Shown here piece by piece: positions 25,047 to 33,704 of a DNA stretch of 64,000 nt. Position 1 is the first letter of the stretch, and every line of letters begins with the position of its first letter. The notes under the pieces are model-generated. The model saw nothing but the letters and a program-made list of their open reading frames with translations, did no database searches and had not been told where the DNA came from. The stretch is from G963662265 sp963668545 (GTDB taxonomy: Bacteria > Spirochaetota > Spirochaetia > CADAEX01): NCBI GenBank assembly GCA_963668545.1, contig OY764868.1:1240001-1304000 (forward strand), in the 5' to 3' direction. The position numbers and the translations under genes were made by a program.

Positions 25047-26060
25047 CTAAAGGCGCGGACATGATTCCCTTATGATGAGTTCAGGTTCAATAATAATATT
25101 AACTGCTTTTTTCTTTTTGTTTTTTATCTGACTGAGCAGTTCAGAGGTTGCAATCACTCCCAGTCTGTATTTCGGCTGGTGTATTGTTGTCAGGGGAATC
25201 CTGTATTTTTCAGAAAAATTTATATCATCATATCCCATAACTGCGACCCGTTCGGGGACAGGGATTCCGGAGTCGATAAGGCCGTCGATAAGACCGAATG
25301 CTGCAAAGTCATTCAAAGCAAAGATCCCGCATCTGTGTGTCATGTTCCTGAAATAATCTGCATGTTTCATTGCAAACCTGTAGCCGTCCTCCTGTCTGTT
25401 GACCCCTGTAAAAAGTTTAATGATCCTGTTTTCCCCCCTGTGCCTGTCCGCCTCTCTGTAGAACCCTTTTACCCTGTCATCTGCTGTCTGATGCTCAAAT
25501 CCCTTCAGGCATATTATTTCCCTGTATCTGTTTTCAAACAGCAGTTTTGCCCCGATCTCTCCCCCCTTTATATTGTCAGAAGTGACTATTGAATGGTTCC
25601 TGCTGCTGTTGCTGTAATTCATGAGTACAACAGGCATTGTAATTTTTTCGAGTATATCAAATGCAGGTGAATCTGTATCAATCGGAGTAATAAGCAGTCC
25701 GTCTATATGATTAAGGAGCAGATTACTGACTATTTCCTGTTCCTTTTCCTTCTGCCAGTTTGAACTTGTAAGAAACATGATAAATCCGTTTTTATGGAGC
25801 TCTGATTCAATGCCCCTGGCAATTTCCGTGAAAAAAGGATTTGCAAGATCTTCGATTACAACCCCGATAATATTTGAGCTTTTTCTGGAGAGTGTTCTTG
25901 CAAGATTACTCGGTCTGTAGTTGTTTTCCTCAATTATTTTCAGAATTTTCTGTCTGGTTATCTCATTAACCTTATCAGAGTTGTTTATAACCCTTGAGAC
26001 TGTTGCTTTCGAGACCCCGGCAATTTCTGAGATATCAAGTATTGTAAGTTTTTTATTCAT
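25047..26060 (-). CDS. LacI-family transcriptional regulator
   Basis: The 337-residue repressor has an N-terminal LacI helix-turn-helix (ILDISEIAGVSKATVSRVIN, residues about 5-24), a hinge helix with RPSNLARTLS, and a periplasmic-binding-protein-like sensor domain (about 60-335) with IGVVIEDLANPFF at its start. It is the last gene of a minus-strand unit after the TIM-barrel and Gfo/Idh genes. Two palindromes with the core TGTAACCGGTTACA, at 28415 and 32138, are typical LacI-family operators and lie at the promoters of this cluster, so it probably autoregulates and controls the ABC transporter operon. Its sugar ligand is unknown. Confidence 0.92.
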   Translation of the reverse strand: MNKKLTILDISEIAGVSKATVSRVINNSDKVNEITRQKILKIIEENNYRPSNLARTLSRKSSNIIGVVIEDLANPFFTEIARGIESELHKNGFIMFLTSSNWQKEKEQEIVSNLLLNHIDGLLITPIDTDSPAFDILEKITMPVVLMNYSNSSRNHSIVTSDNIKGGEIGAKLLFENRYREIICLKGFEHQTADDRVKGFYREADRHRGENRIIKLFTGVNRQEDGYRFAMKHADYFRNMTHRCGIFALNDFAAFGLIDGLIDSGIPVPERVAVMGYDDINFSEKYRIPLTTIHQPKYRLGVIATSELLSQIKNKKKKAVNIIIEPELIIRESCPRL

Positions 26061-26069
26061 ATTTTCCGG

Positions 26070-27224
26070 TTAAAGCTTTGTCCATTTTTCTCCTGAACTG
26101 CTGTTCTTTAGTATTGCTTCAATAAATGCCAGACCTGTAATCCCCTGTTCTGCATCCGGATAATCATACCCCGGGACTGCTTCCTCCCCTGATTCACCGT
26201 TTTCCGATGATCTTATAGTTCTGAACCCGCTTCTGTAGATATTTGCAAATGCGCAGATCAGACCTTCAGGGTGCCCTCCCGGCAGATTTGATGCTTCGAG
26301 AGCTTCGCTGCAAAGGGCCGAACACCCTTTTTTATATATAGTTGATGTACTGTCAGTATTCATTTTTTCTAGCACTTCAGGGAATTCCTGGTCCCAGCTG
26401 ATCCCTCCGGCAGTACCGTAGATTCGTATTCTCAGTGCATTACCTTCGCCTGAGGATACCTGGGATGCATGAAGAATACCCCTGACATTGCCGGAATAGT
26501 GTATCAGTACTGATCCTGTATCATCAAGAGGATTATTGGGAATATCTGCATTAAGGTCTGCGCATACTTTAAGGGGGGTAAGGCCTGTCACTGTCTGTAC
26601 CAGGTTAAGGGCATGAATACCTACATCCATCATTGTGCATGATGGTCCTGAAATATCAGGATCAAGATGCCATGTTTGAAAGTTTTCAGGGTCTTCAATT
26701 AATGGGGAAAGCCATCCCTGTGTATATTCAACAACAACCCTCAGGATTTTTCCTATATGACCCTTCTTAATAATATGGCGCGCCTGTTTTATCATCGGGT
26801 ATCCGGTATATCCATGTGTCAGTGCAAAAAGCTTTCTGTTCTTTTCAGCCGCTTCCTTGATTTCCCTGCACTGGCTGAGGGAAACAGCCATTGGTTTGTC
26901 TGAAAAAACATTGAAACCTGCATTGAGAAAAGTCATGCTTATTTCATAGTGTGATGAATTGGGAGAAGCTATTATGACAAAATCTATTCTTTCATCATCG
27001 GGAAGGGAAAGTTCATGTTTGACCATTGCCTTGTAATCTGTATAGGCCCTGTCAGGTTTTATACCCAGTTCCATTCCCCTCCGGATGCTTTTTTCAGGAT
27101 CCCTTGAAAAAACTCCTGATATTATTTCAGCTTCCCGGAAAAGGGAGGCCGCGCTTATATGTACAAATCCTATAAATGATGTTTTTCCTGCACCTATTAT
27201 TCCGCCCTTCAGTTTTTTTACCAT
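26070..27224 (-). CDS. Gfo/Idh/MocA-family NAD(P)-dependent oxidoreductase
   Basis: The 384-residue protein begins with a Rossmann fold (GGIIGAGKTSFIGFVH, near residues 7-22) and carries DKPMAVS near 115, the variant of the EKP catalytic motif, and MDVGIHALNLVQ near 195, containing the catalytic His. Family members oxidise or reduce sugar and cyclitol hydroxyls. The frame has an earlier ATG at 27236, but GGAGGAG sits directly before the ATG at 27224. It lies between the TIM-barrel isomerase and the LacI gene on the minus strand, a pairing common in inositol-like or keto-sugar catabolism. The specific substrate is not evident. Confidence 0.88.
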   Translation of the reverse strand: MVKKLKGGIIGAGKTSFIGFVHISAASLFREAEIISGVFSRDPEKSIRRGMELGIKPDRAYTDYKAMVKHELSLPDDERIDFVIIASPNSSHYEISMTFLNAGFNVFSDKPMAVSLSQCREIKEAAEKNRKLFALTHGYTGYPMIKQARHIIKKGHIGKILRVVVEYTQGWLSPLIEDPENFQTWHLDPDISGPSCTMMDVGIHALNLVQTVTGLTPLKVCADLNADIPNNPLDDTGSVLIHYSGNVRGILHASQVSSGEGNALRIRIYGTAGGISWDQEFPEVLEKMNTDSTSTIYKKGCSALCSEALEASNLPGGHPEGLICAFANIYRSGFRTIRSSENGESGEEAVPGYDYPDAEQGITGLAFIEAILKNSSSGEKWTKL

Positions 27225-27299
27225 TTTCTCCTCCATCCTTCCTGAAAACTTTTTCCGATTAACAGAATATTCTTTACTTGATTCAGGATATTTATCCTG

Positions 27300-28349
27300 T
27301 CAGGAAATACCTAGAATTCTCCTGTTGGATTTTTCATCGGCTGATCCGCCTGCAAAATCATCGAATGCCCTGTCAGCTGTTTCAATAATCATTGATTCTA
27401 TAAAAGGGGCTCCCTCCTGTGCTCCCTGTTCAGCGCTTTTGATGCAGCATTCCCATTCAAGTACAGCCCAGGAGTTATAACCGTATTCTGTCAGTGTAGA
27501 AAAAACCTTTTTGAAATCCACCTGACCGTCACCAAGACTTCTGAACCTTCCGGCCCTCTGTTTCCATGGGGAATAACCTCCGTATACTCCGCACCTGCCT
27601 GTGGAATTGAATTCCGCATCCTTTACATGAAAAGCCCTTATATGTGCAGAATAAATCCTGATAAAATCGATATAATCGAGGCATTGCAGAACAAAATGTG
27701 AGGGATCATATAGGATTTTAATTCTGGGATGGTTTCCCGAAGCTTGCAGAAATCGTTCAAAAGATATTCCGTCATGAAGATCTTCTCCCGGATGAATTTC
27801 ATAGGCAATATCAATTCCGTACTTGTCAGCTGTATCAAGAACCGGTTTCCAGAGTTTGTAAAGTTCCCTGTATCCCTGTTCAACAATTCCATCCGGCCTC
27901 TGAGGCCATGGATATACAAGGTGCCACATTAAAGCTCCTGAAAAAGAGGGAAGTACTTTCAGGCCGAGATTTGCAGATGCCTTGATTGATGCTTTCATTT
28001 TTCCGACTGCCCATTTCTGTCTGGCAGATGGATTGTTTCTGAGTTCCTTTTCTGTAAAAACATCGAACAGTTCATTATATGCAGGATGAACTGCAATAAG
28101 CTGTCCGAAAAGGTGAGTAGAAAGTTCCGTAATTTCAAGACCGCTGCATTTCTCTTTTATTTCATCGCAGTAATCCTTTGATTCAGCTGCTTTATCAATA
28201 TCAATTATATGTTTTTCATTGGCAGGTATCTGAACTCCCTTATATCCAAGGTTTTTCGCCCATCCTGTGATATTTTCAAGACAGTCGAATGGAGGTTTAT
28301 CCGTTAAAAACTGTGCCAGGAAAATTCCGGGTCCTTTGATTTTTTCCAT
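27300..28349 (-). CDS. Sugar phosphate isomerase/epimerase-like TIM-barrel protein
   Basis: The 349-residue protein fits the xylose-isomerase-like TIM barrel (AP endonuclease 2 type) family. Metal-ligand segments include YEIHPGEDLHDG near residue 180, ILYDPSHFVLQCLDY near 215, HVKDAEFN near 245 and VLEWEC near 305. Such enzymes isomerise or epimerise free or phosphorylated sugars and cyclitols. ATG 28358 is also in frame, but AAGGA spaces better to 28349. It heads the minus-strand unit (TIM barrel - Gfo/Idh - LacI), and its promoter overlaps one of the two putative LacI operators. Confidence 0.87.
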   Translation of the reverse strand: MEKIKGPGIFLAQFLTDKPPFDCLENITGWAKNLGYKGVQIPANEKHIIDIDKAAESKDYCDEIKEKCSGLEITELSTHLFGQLIAVHPAYNELFDVFTEKELRNNPSARQKWAVGKMKASIKASANLGLKVLPSFSGALMWHLVYPWPQRPDGIVEQGYRELYKLWKPVLDTADKYGIDIAYEIHPGEDLHDGISFERFLQASGNHPRIKILYDPSHFVLQCLDYIDFIRIYSAHIRAFHVKDAEFNSTGRCGVYGGYSPWKQRAGRFRSLGDGQVDFKKVFSTLTEYGYNSWAVLEWECCIKSAEQGAQEGAPFIESMIIETADRAFDDFAGGSADEKSNRRILGIS

Positions 28350-28414
28350 ATTTTCCATCCTTAAAAACTTTTTGAAACCGGAGGAATCAGGTATTTAATG
28401 ATTGATGAGTTCTG

Positions 28415-28428
28415 TGTAACCGGTTACA
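28415..28428. promoter_or_regulatory. LacI-type operator in the divergent region before the ROK gene
   Basis: TGTAACCGGTTACA is a perfect 14-base palindrome with the central CCGG typical of LacI-family operators. On the minus strand it begins a few bases after a TTGAAC-16-TAAAAT promoter (TTGAAC complement at 28455-28460, TAAAAT complement at 28433-28438), so bound repressor would block the TIM barrel/Gfo-Idh/lacI unit. The core is shared with the site at 32138. Confidence 0.82.
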
Positions 28429-28432
28429 ATAT

Positions 28433-28460
28433 ATTTTAACACAGTTCAGATTATGTTCAA
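28433..28460 (-). promoter_or_regulatory. Sigma-70-like promoter of the TIM barrel-Gfo/Idh-lacI unit
   Basis: On the minus strand TTGAAC (28460-28455) and TAAAAT (28438-28433) are separated by 16 bp. The operator palindrome starts about 5 bp after the -10 box, the same arrangement as at the ABC transporter promoter. Confidence 0.6.
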
Positions 28461-28492
28461 GTGTTTTGTAGAAATTGCTGAATACAGCGTGG

Positions 28493-29464
28493 ATGGAGAA
28501 ATTGGGAAAATATATTATTGGAATTGATATAGGCGGTACCAAAACTGCAGTAGTCCTGGGTGATCTGACTCCTCGTATATATGAGAGAATATGCTTCCCT
28601 ACAGATACAGAATCAGGGCCTGAACAGACACTGTTCAATATTTTCGAAGCTGTATCATCGATATTGAACCTTATTGGGAAGAAAGATGTCAAATCATTCG
28701 GAATCAGCTGCGGAGGGCCGCTTGACAGTAAAAACGGTATAATTCTCTCCCCTCCAAACCTGCCGGGGTGGGACAGGATCCCGTTGAAATCAATGCTGGA
28801 AGAAAGATACGGAATAAAAGCATTTCTCAGGAATGATGCTGATGCATGTGCACTTGCCGAGTGGAGATGGGGTGCAGGAAAGGGGTGCCGCAACATGGTT
28901 TTTATGACCTTCGGAACAGGGATGGGAGCAGGGCTGATAATAAACGGTCAGCTTTACAGCGGCTCAACCGATATGGCTGGAGAGGCCGGACATATAAGGC
29001 TTGAGAAATCAGGTCCTGTCGGTTACGGGAAAGCCGGTTCTTTCGAGGGATTCTGCAGCGGAAGCGGCATATCACAGCTTGCAGCAGACATAATCAGAAA
29101 GAGGAAGGCCGAAAACAGCATGACTCCTTTTGCTGCTGAATTTTCAGGGAAGAAAATAACAGCTGAAGATGTCTGCAGAGCAGCTTATTCAGGAGATTCC
29201 GATGCTCTGGAGATACTTGAAATAAGCGGGAGACATCTGGGAATGGGGCTTTCAGTCATTATCGATATACTTAATCCTGAAAGGATAATAATAGGAAGCA
29301 TCTTTACAAGATGCAAAGAACATCTTCTTCCTGCTGCTGTCTCTGTCATAAAACAGGAAGCTCTGGAACATTCAGCAGGGGTGTGTTCAATTCTCCCTTC
29401 AGAACTCGGAGAGCTCATCGGAGACCTCGGCAGCATATGTGCCGGTGAGGAAACTGACAATTGA
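28493..29464 (+). CDS. ROK-family sugar kinase
   Basis: The 323-residue protein has the ATP-binding GIDIGGTKTAV motif near residue 8, RNDADACALAEW near 115 with the catalytic Asp, and GEAGHIRLE near 163, the ExGH sugar-binding motif of ROK kinases. The zinc-binding Cys triplet usually found just after it is missing (GPVGYGKAGSFEGFCSG instead), which is a divergence within the family. The frame opens at TTG 28475, but ATG 28493 begins at the family N terminus. It runs opposite the minus-strand unit and is followed 13 bp later by the GmhA-like gene, so these two form an operon. Confidence 0.88.
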   Translation: MEKLGKYIIGIDIGGTKTAVVLGDLTPRIYERICFPTDTESGPEQTLFNIFEAVSSILNLIGKKDVKSFGISCGGPLDSKNGIILSPPNLPGWDRIPLKSMLEERYGIKAFLRNDADACALAEWRWGAGKGCRNMVFMTFGTGMGAGLIINGQLYSGSTDMAGEAGHIRLEKSGPVGYGKAGSFEGFCSGSGISQLAADIIRKRKAENSMTPFAAEFSGKKITAEDVCRAAYSGDSDALEILEISGRHLGMGLSVIIDILNPERIIIGSIFTRCKEHLLPAAVSVIKQEALEHSAGVCSILPSELGELIGDLGSICAGEETDN

Positions 29465-29477
29465 TGAGGGTTTTATA

Positions 29478-30116
29478 ATGGATAAAAGTCTGTATATTCT
29501 TGACAGTCTGATTGAAAGGTATGAAAAATTATCAGACTGCCGAAGTGATATTGAAAAAGCATATTTCATGATAAAAAAATGCTTTGAAAGAGGGAACAAG
29601 ATTATTATCTGCGGAAACGGGGGCAGTGCTTCTGATTCTTCACATATTGCTGGTGAGCTTATGAAAGGTTTTCACAAGAGAAGGGAACTTTCTGATTCGG
29701 AAAAGAACAGTCTTTTAAATGCAGATACTGAAAGAGGAAGGTATCTGGCGGAAAATCTGCAGGGTGCTCTTCCTGCAATTGCACTGAACACAAATTCAAC
29801 AGTAATTACAGCTGTTCTTAATGATATGGACAGCAGTCTGATATATGCGCAGCAGGTTAAAGGCTATGGCAGGAAAGGGGATATACTGATGTGTATAAGT
29901 ACTTCAGGTAATGCTGAAAATGTCATAAATGCAGCTGTTGCTGCTACAGCCTTCGGACTTGGAACAGTGGGGCTGACAGGAGAAAAAGGGGGTGAGCTTT
30001 TTCAGTTCTGTGATGTGTGTATCCGGGTGCCTGCATTATCTGCTGCTGAAGTCCAGGAACTTCATGTGCCTGTATATCATGCTCTCTGCACCATGATTGA
30101 AGAAAGTTTATTCTGA
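29478..30116 (+). CDS. SIS-domain isomerase, phosphoheptose isomerase (GmhA)-like
   Basis: The 212-residue protein matches GmhA, which converts sedoheptulose 7-phosphate to D-glycero-D-manno-heptose 7-phosphate. Visible motifs are CGNGGSASDSSHIAGELMKG near residue 40, the Ser/Thr phosphate-binding ISTSGNAENV near 148, and QELHVPVYH near 195 with the catalytic His. The equivalents of the E. coli Glu65 and His180 positions (in GELMKG and ELHVPVYH) are retained. The frame is open from GTG 29439, but ATG 29478 is preceded by GAGGG. It is followed tail-to-tail by the PfkB-HAD fusion gene. Because the locus is LacI-regulated, the isomerised substrate could also be a catabolic phosphosugar. Confidence 0.87.
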   Translation: MDKSLYILDSLIERYEKLSDCRSDIEKAYFMIKKCFERGNKIIICGNGGSASDSSHIAGELMKGFHKRRELSDSEKNSLLNADTERGRYLAENLQGALPAIALNTNSTVITAVLNDMDSSLIYAQQVKGYGRKGDILMCISTSGNAENVINAAVAATAFGLGTVGLTGEKGGELFQFCDVCIRVPALSAAEVQELHVPVYHALCTMIEESLF

Positions 30117-30136
30117 ATTCAAAATCAGACAGGTTA

Positions 30137-32023
30137 TTACCCATTAAGGATAAAATCAAGAAGAATATCCGACTGGGAATAATCGGGAATAATAACATCA
30201 GCACCTGCCTTTATAAGCCTTGTCCTCTTTTCCCTGTTAAGACCGTACCTTCTTACTTCGTCGCTTGCAATACCTACAGGAAATCCCCCGGCTTTTACTG
30301 TTTCAATAATCTCTACAGGACCGTCCCCGAATGTGATTATTTTATCAGCATTTTCTCTTCCGACAGTTTTCAGAATTCTTTTAATAACATTTTTTTTGGG
30401 TTCCTCTGAAATATCATTTGAAGCCCCGTAAATACCGCCGTTAAAAAGATTTTTATAGCCGAGAAGTTCCGCTTCCTTTTTTACATCTTCATCATCTGTA
30501 CCGCTTGCAAGATATAGAGTAATTCCTGTTTCCCTTAGCTTTTCAAGAAATTTCACAGCTCCTTTGACTGTAACATCATCTATACTGAGTTCCCGATTCC
30601 GGAACTTGCCGGTTCGGGTTTTTACAAGCTTAATCAGTCTTTCATTGAATATTTTTTTATATTCAAATTTGTCAAGGACCATGTTTTCAGGAACAAGTCT
30701 GAATTCCCTGACAAGTTTTTCAAGACCATCCATTTGAATAATAGTCATCAGTCCTGTTGTATTTTTTATAAAATCATTTACCCTGCCGTCAATTTTTTTA
30801 TAAAGGGCCTGATCCGGAACTGAATTGCCTGTTATCGCTTCCATCATCATGGGATGCATTATATCTTCCCAGCCCTGTCTGAGTGTGGAAACTGTTCCGT
30901 CATGATCGAAAAGTGCGAACCTTAAACATCCCTTTTTTGATGGCCTTCTGACAATTTCAATTTCTGAATCCTTCCAGTATGATGCTTTTGTATAATTAAG
31001 TGCAAGTTCCGGGTTAAATATGTATTTTGCCTCTTTTTCCATTTCAAGGATTTCATCAGGGGAAGCTGTTCCTGTCGTATGCAGTTTTTTTACAGTTACT
31101 GCAGCTGCAAGATTTCCGATAACTGCTGCATCATTCGGGGAAACTCCGGATCCAAGAGAAGCTGCAATTGCAGCAAGGGCTGTATCACCAGCTCCTACTG
31201 TATCAATCTCTGAAAGCACACTGATTCCGGGAATTTCAAGACAGCCTTCACTGCTGCTGACAATTATTCCGCGATCTCCTCTTGTAAGGAAAACCGGTTT
31301 TTTCCAGAGTTTGAAAAGTTCTTCAGCTGTTTTCAGGTCTTTCTTCCAGCGCTCCTTTATCGAAATCATGTTCCTTTCAAGAACTTTCAGGGCTTCATCT
31401 GTGTTGATTTTTCTGCTTGTCAGTTGAAAATCATCCGGGTAATTCCTGCTGTCTGTAATAGCTGGAATATCTGGATATCTGACAAGCAGATGATTAAGCT
31501 TTTCTCTGAAATAGGGAGTATGAATGCCGGAAAGAAGCTGCTGATTGATAACAATAACATCTGTTTCGGGGAGGGCTTTCTCAAGATTTTGTATTATTCT
31601 GTCTGCTGTAGCATTTTCAAGAATATTGAAATTCCCGAAATCTATCCTGTTTCCTTCTATCCCATTTTTAAGAATTTTAGTGTATACACTTGTTTCCCAG
31701 TTTTTCTCCTGTACAGACATGCCGGAAATATCAATGTTTTTCTCCTTCAGCAACTTCAGCAATTCCCGGCCGAACATATCGGAACCAGTCACTCCGAATG
31801 CTGCTGTTTTTTTTATCCCGAGATCTGCAAGGTTTAATGCTGCATTACCGGCCCCTCCCGGTGATGTCGAGTATTTCCGTACAGGAAGGGTTGCAAGCCC
31901 TGTTTCAATTGAAATCTCCCCTTTGTCCGGTTCTGTTGATATGTAGAAATCCAGTGTAAAGTCTCCCACAACTGCAGCTCTGCAGCCTGACAGTTTTGAC
32001 AGTATCTCTATTGCTGAAATCAT
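30137..32023 (-). CDS. Fused PfkB-type sugar kinase and HAD phosphatase
   Basis: The 628-residue protein joins two enzymes. Residues about 1-325 are a PfkB kinase resembling the HldE/RfaE N-terminal domain: opening AVVGDFTLDFYI, substrate loop SPGGAGNAALNLADLG near 54, and the anion-hole motif DTVGAGDTA near 274. Residues about 365-628 are a HAD hydrolase: motif I FDHDGT near 367, a LASGTDDEDV segment near 500, and motif IV FGDGPVE near 565. In the heptose pathway an isomerase (GmhA), a kinase and a phosphatase act in turn; here the last two may be one protein beside a GmhA-like gene. There is no C-terminal nucleotidyltransferase. GGGAG lies 10 bp before the ATG. Confidence 0.85.
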   Translation of the reverse strand: MISAIEILSKLSGCRAAVVGDFTLDFYISTEPDKGEISIETGLATLPVRKYSTSPGGAGNAALNLADLGIKKTAAFGVTGSDMFGRELLKLLKEKNIDISGMSVQEKNWETSVYTKILKNGIEGNRIDFGNFNILENATADRIIQNLEKALPETDVIVINQQLLSGIHTPYFREKLNHLLVRYPDIPAITDSRNYPDDFQLTSRKINTDEALKVLERNMISIKERWKKDLKTAEELFKLWKKPVFLTRGDRGIIVSSSEGCLEIPGISVLSEIDTVGAGDTALAAIAASLGSGVSPNDAAVIGNLAAAVTVKKLHTTGTASPDEILEMEKEAKYIFNPELALNYTKASYWKDSEIEIVRRPSKKGCLRFALFDHDGTVSTLRQGWEDIMHPMMMEAITGNSVPDQALYKKIDGRVNDFIKNTTGLMTIIQMDGLEKLVREFRLVPENMVLDKFEYKKIFNERLIKLVKTRTGKFRNRELSIDDVTVKGAVKFLEKLRETGITLYLASGTDDEDVKKEAELLGYKNLFNGGIYGASNDISEEPKKNVIKRILKTVGRENADKIITFGDGPVEIIETVKAGGFPVGIASDEVRRYGLNREKRTRLIKAGADVIIPDYSQSDILLDFILNG

Positions 32024-32095
32024 AATTTATACTCCCGTCCGGTTATTTCTTATTTTTCCAGCCGATTTAAGGTTTTTCATGTTTCCAAATTAAAT

Positions 32096-32124
32096 TTGAC
32101 TATTAAAAACACTCGTGTTAAAAT
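32096..32124 (+). promoter_or_regulatory. Sigma-70-like promoter of the sugar ABC transporter operon
   Basis: TTGACT (32096-32101) and TAAAAT (32119-32124) are separated by 17 bp. The LacI-type operator begins 14 bp after the -10 box, at the expected start of transcription. This is a clear pattern match on the plus strand. Confidence 0.75.
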
Positions 32125-32137
32125 TTGAAACAATGTA

Positions 32138-32155
32138 ATTGTAACCGGTTACAAT
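32138..32155. promoter_or_regulatory. LacI-type operator before the ABC transporter genes
   Basis: ATTGTAACCGGTTACAAT is a perfect 18-base palindrome sharing the 14-base core of the site at 28415. Its place just after the -10 box means that a bound repressor would block initiation or elongation of the transporter operon. The LacI-family gene at 25047 is the obvious candidate regulator. Confidence 0.85.
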
Positions 32156-32188
32156 GGAATAGTAAAGTATTCAATATTGGAGAAAGTT

Positions 32189-33691
32189 TTGAAAAATAAT
32201 GATTTGATTTTACAGGCTTCAAATATCTGCAAAAGCTTTTCTACTGTTGAAGTACTTCACAATATCTCATTTGAAATTGAAAGAGGTGAAATCCTGGGGA
32301 TTATCGGTGAAAACGGTGCCGGAAAATCCACAATGATGAAGATTCTCGCCGGAATTCATACTCCCACTTCAGGAGATATTTATTTCGAAGGGGAAAAAGT
32401 TTTAATAAATAAACCTCTGGATGCAAAAAAAATAGGGATAAGCATTATCCCCCAGGAATTCAATCTTATCAATGATCTGTCTGTATATGACAACATATTT
32501 CTCGGCTCTGAACTTCTTCTCTCAAACCGGCTTCTCAACAAGGATGAAATGAAAAAGAGAACAAGATCTCTTTTAAGTAATCTTCAGGTTGAGATTTCCC
32601 CGGATGAGAAAATAGAAAACCTGAGTGCTGCTGAAAAGCAGATGGTTGAGATAAGCAAGGCTCTTGCTTTCAGTTCAAAGGTTCTGATAATGGATGAACC
32701 TACTTCTGTCCTGACACAGCATGAGATAGATATTCTTTTTGACAACATGAGGAAGCTGAAGGAATCAGGTCTGACTATTATATATATTTCTCATAAACTT
32801 AAAGAAGTCAAAGCAATCTGCGACCGTGTTCTTGTGCTGAGAGATGGTGATTTTGTACTTGAAAGCCAGGTTGATACCATTTCTCCTGAGGAAATGGCTA
32901 AAAGCATGGTGGGAAGGGAACTTTCCCAGGTATTTCCTGAAAAGAATACTCCCGGTGATGAGGTTGTTTTTGAAGTGAGGGATCTTTCAATATCAGGGCT
33001 TCTTGAAAATATAAGTTTCACATTGAAGAAAGGTGAAATACTGGGACTGGGTGGTCTTGTAGGCGCAGGAAGAACAGAAGTTGCAGAGGCAATAATGGGA
33101 CTCCGAGAGGTATCAACAGGTGAAATATTTGTAAATGGTGAAAAGATCAGTATAAAACAACCCAGGGATGCAGTAGAGGCGGGTCTGGGATACCTTTCCG
33201 AAGACAGGCAGGGGAGCGGTATTATAACTTCATTCAGTGTAGCACATAACATGACACTGGTTTCCCTTAAAAAATACAGTGATAACTTTATCCAGTGGAT
33301 TGATAAAATCAGAGAAACGGAATCCTCTGAAAGATTCAGAAAACTTTTTAATCTGAAAACTCCTTCACTTGATACAGCACTGGAATTTTTAAGCGGAGGA
33401 AACCAGCAGAAAGTTTCATTTTCAAAAACCCTTGATACTCAGCCGGATATCCTGATTGTTGATGAACCGACAAGAGGTATAGATGTTTCCGCGAAACAGG
33501 AAATATACCAGTTTATCAACTCTCTTGCCCGCAAAGGCCTTTCATGTATAATAATTTCTTCTGAAATTGAGGAACTGATAGGAATGTGCAACAGGGTTGT
33601 TGTAATGCATGAGGGAAAAATTCCGGGAATACTGGAGGAGAACAGTATAAATGAGGAAGAAATTATGTTATATGCAACTGGTTTGAAGTAA
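32189..33691 (+). CDS. Sugar ABC transporter ATP-binding protein (RbsA/MglA type)
   Basis: The 500-residue protein has two ABC domains, as in ribose and galactose importers. The first carries Walker A GENGAGKST near 38, Q-loop region and signature LSAAEKQMVEIS near 140, Walker B LIMDEPTS. The second lacks a normal Walker A (GLGGLVGAGRTE near 290), has signature LSGGNQQKVSFSK near 395 and Walker B LIVDEPTRGID. This asymmetry is typical of the family. No ATG fits: TTG 32189 with GGAG 6 bp upstream is preferred over TTG 32177. It heads an operon with the permease, a dehydrogenase and the binding protein. Confidence 0.92.
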   Translation: MKNNDLILQASNICKSFSTVEVLHNISFEIERGEILGIIGENGAGKSTMMKILAGIHTPTSGDIYFEGEKVLINKPLDAKKIGISIIPQEFNLINDLSVYDNIFLGSELLLSNRLLNKDEMKKRTRSLLSNLQVEISPDEKIENLSAAEKQMVEISKALAFSSKVLIMDEPTSVLTQHEIDILFDNMRKLKESGLTIIYISHKLKEVKAICDRVLVLRDGDFVLESQVDTISPEEMAKSMVGRELSQVFPEKNTPGDEVVFEVRDLSISGLLENISFTLKKGEILGLGGLVGAGRTEVAEAIMGLREVSTGEIFVNGEKISIKQPRDAVEAGLGYLSEDRQGSGIITSFSVAHNMTLVSLKKYSDNFIQWIDKIRETESSERFRKLFNLKTPSLDTALEFLSGGNQQKVSFSKTLDTQPDILIVDEPTRGIDVSAKQEIYQFINSLARKGLSCIIISSEIEELIGMCNRVVVMHEGKIPGILEENSINEEEIMLYATGLK

Positions 33692-33704
33692 GGAGGAATT
33701 AAAC

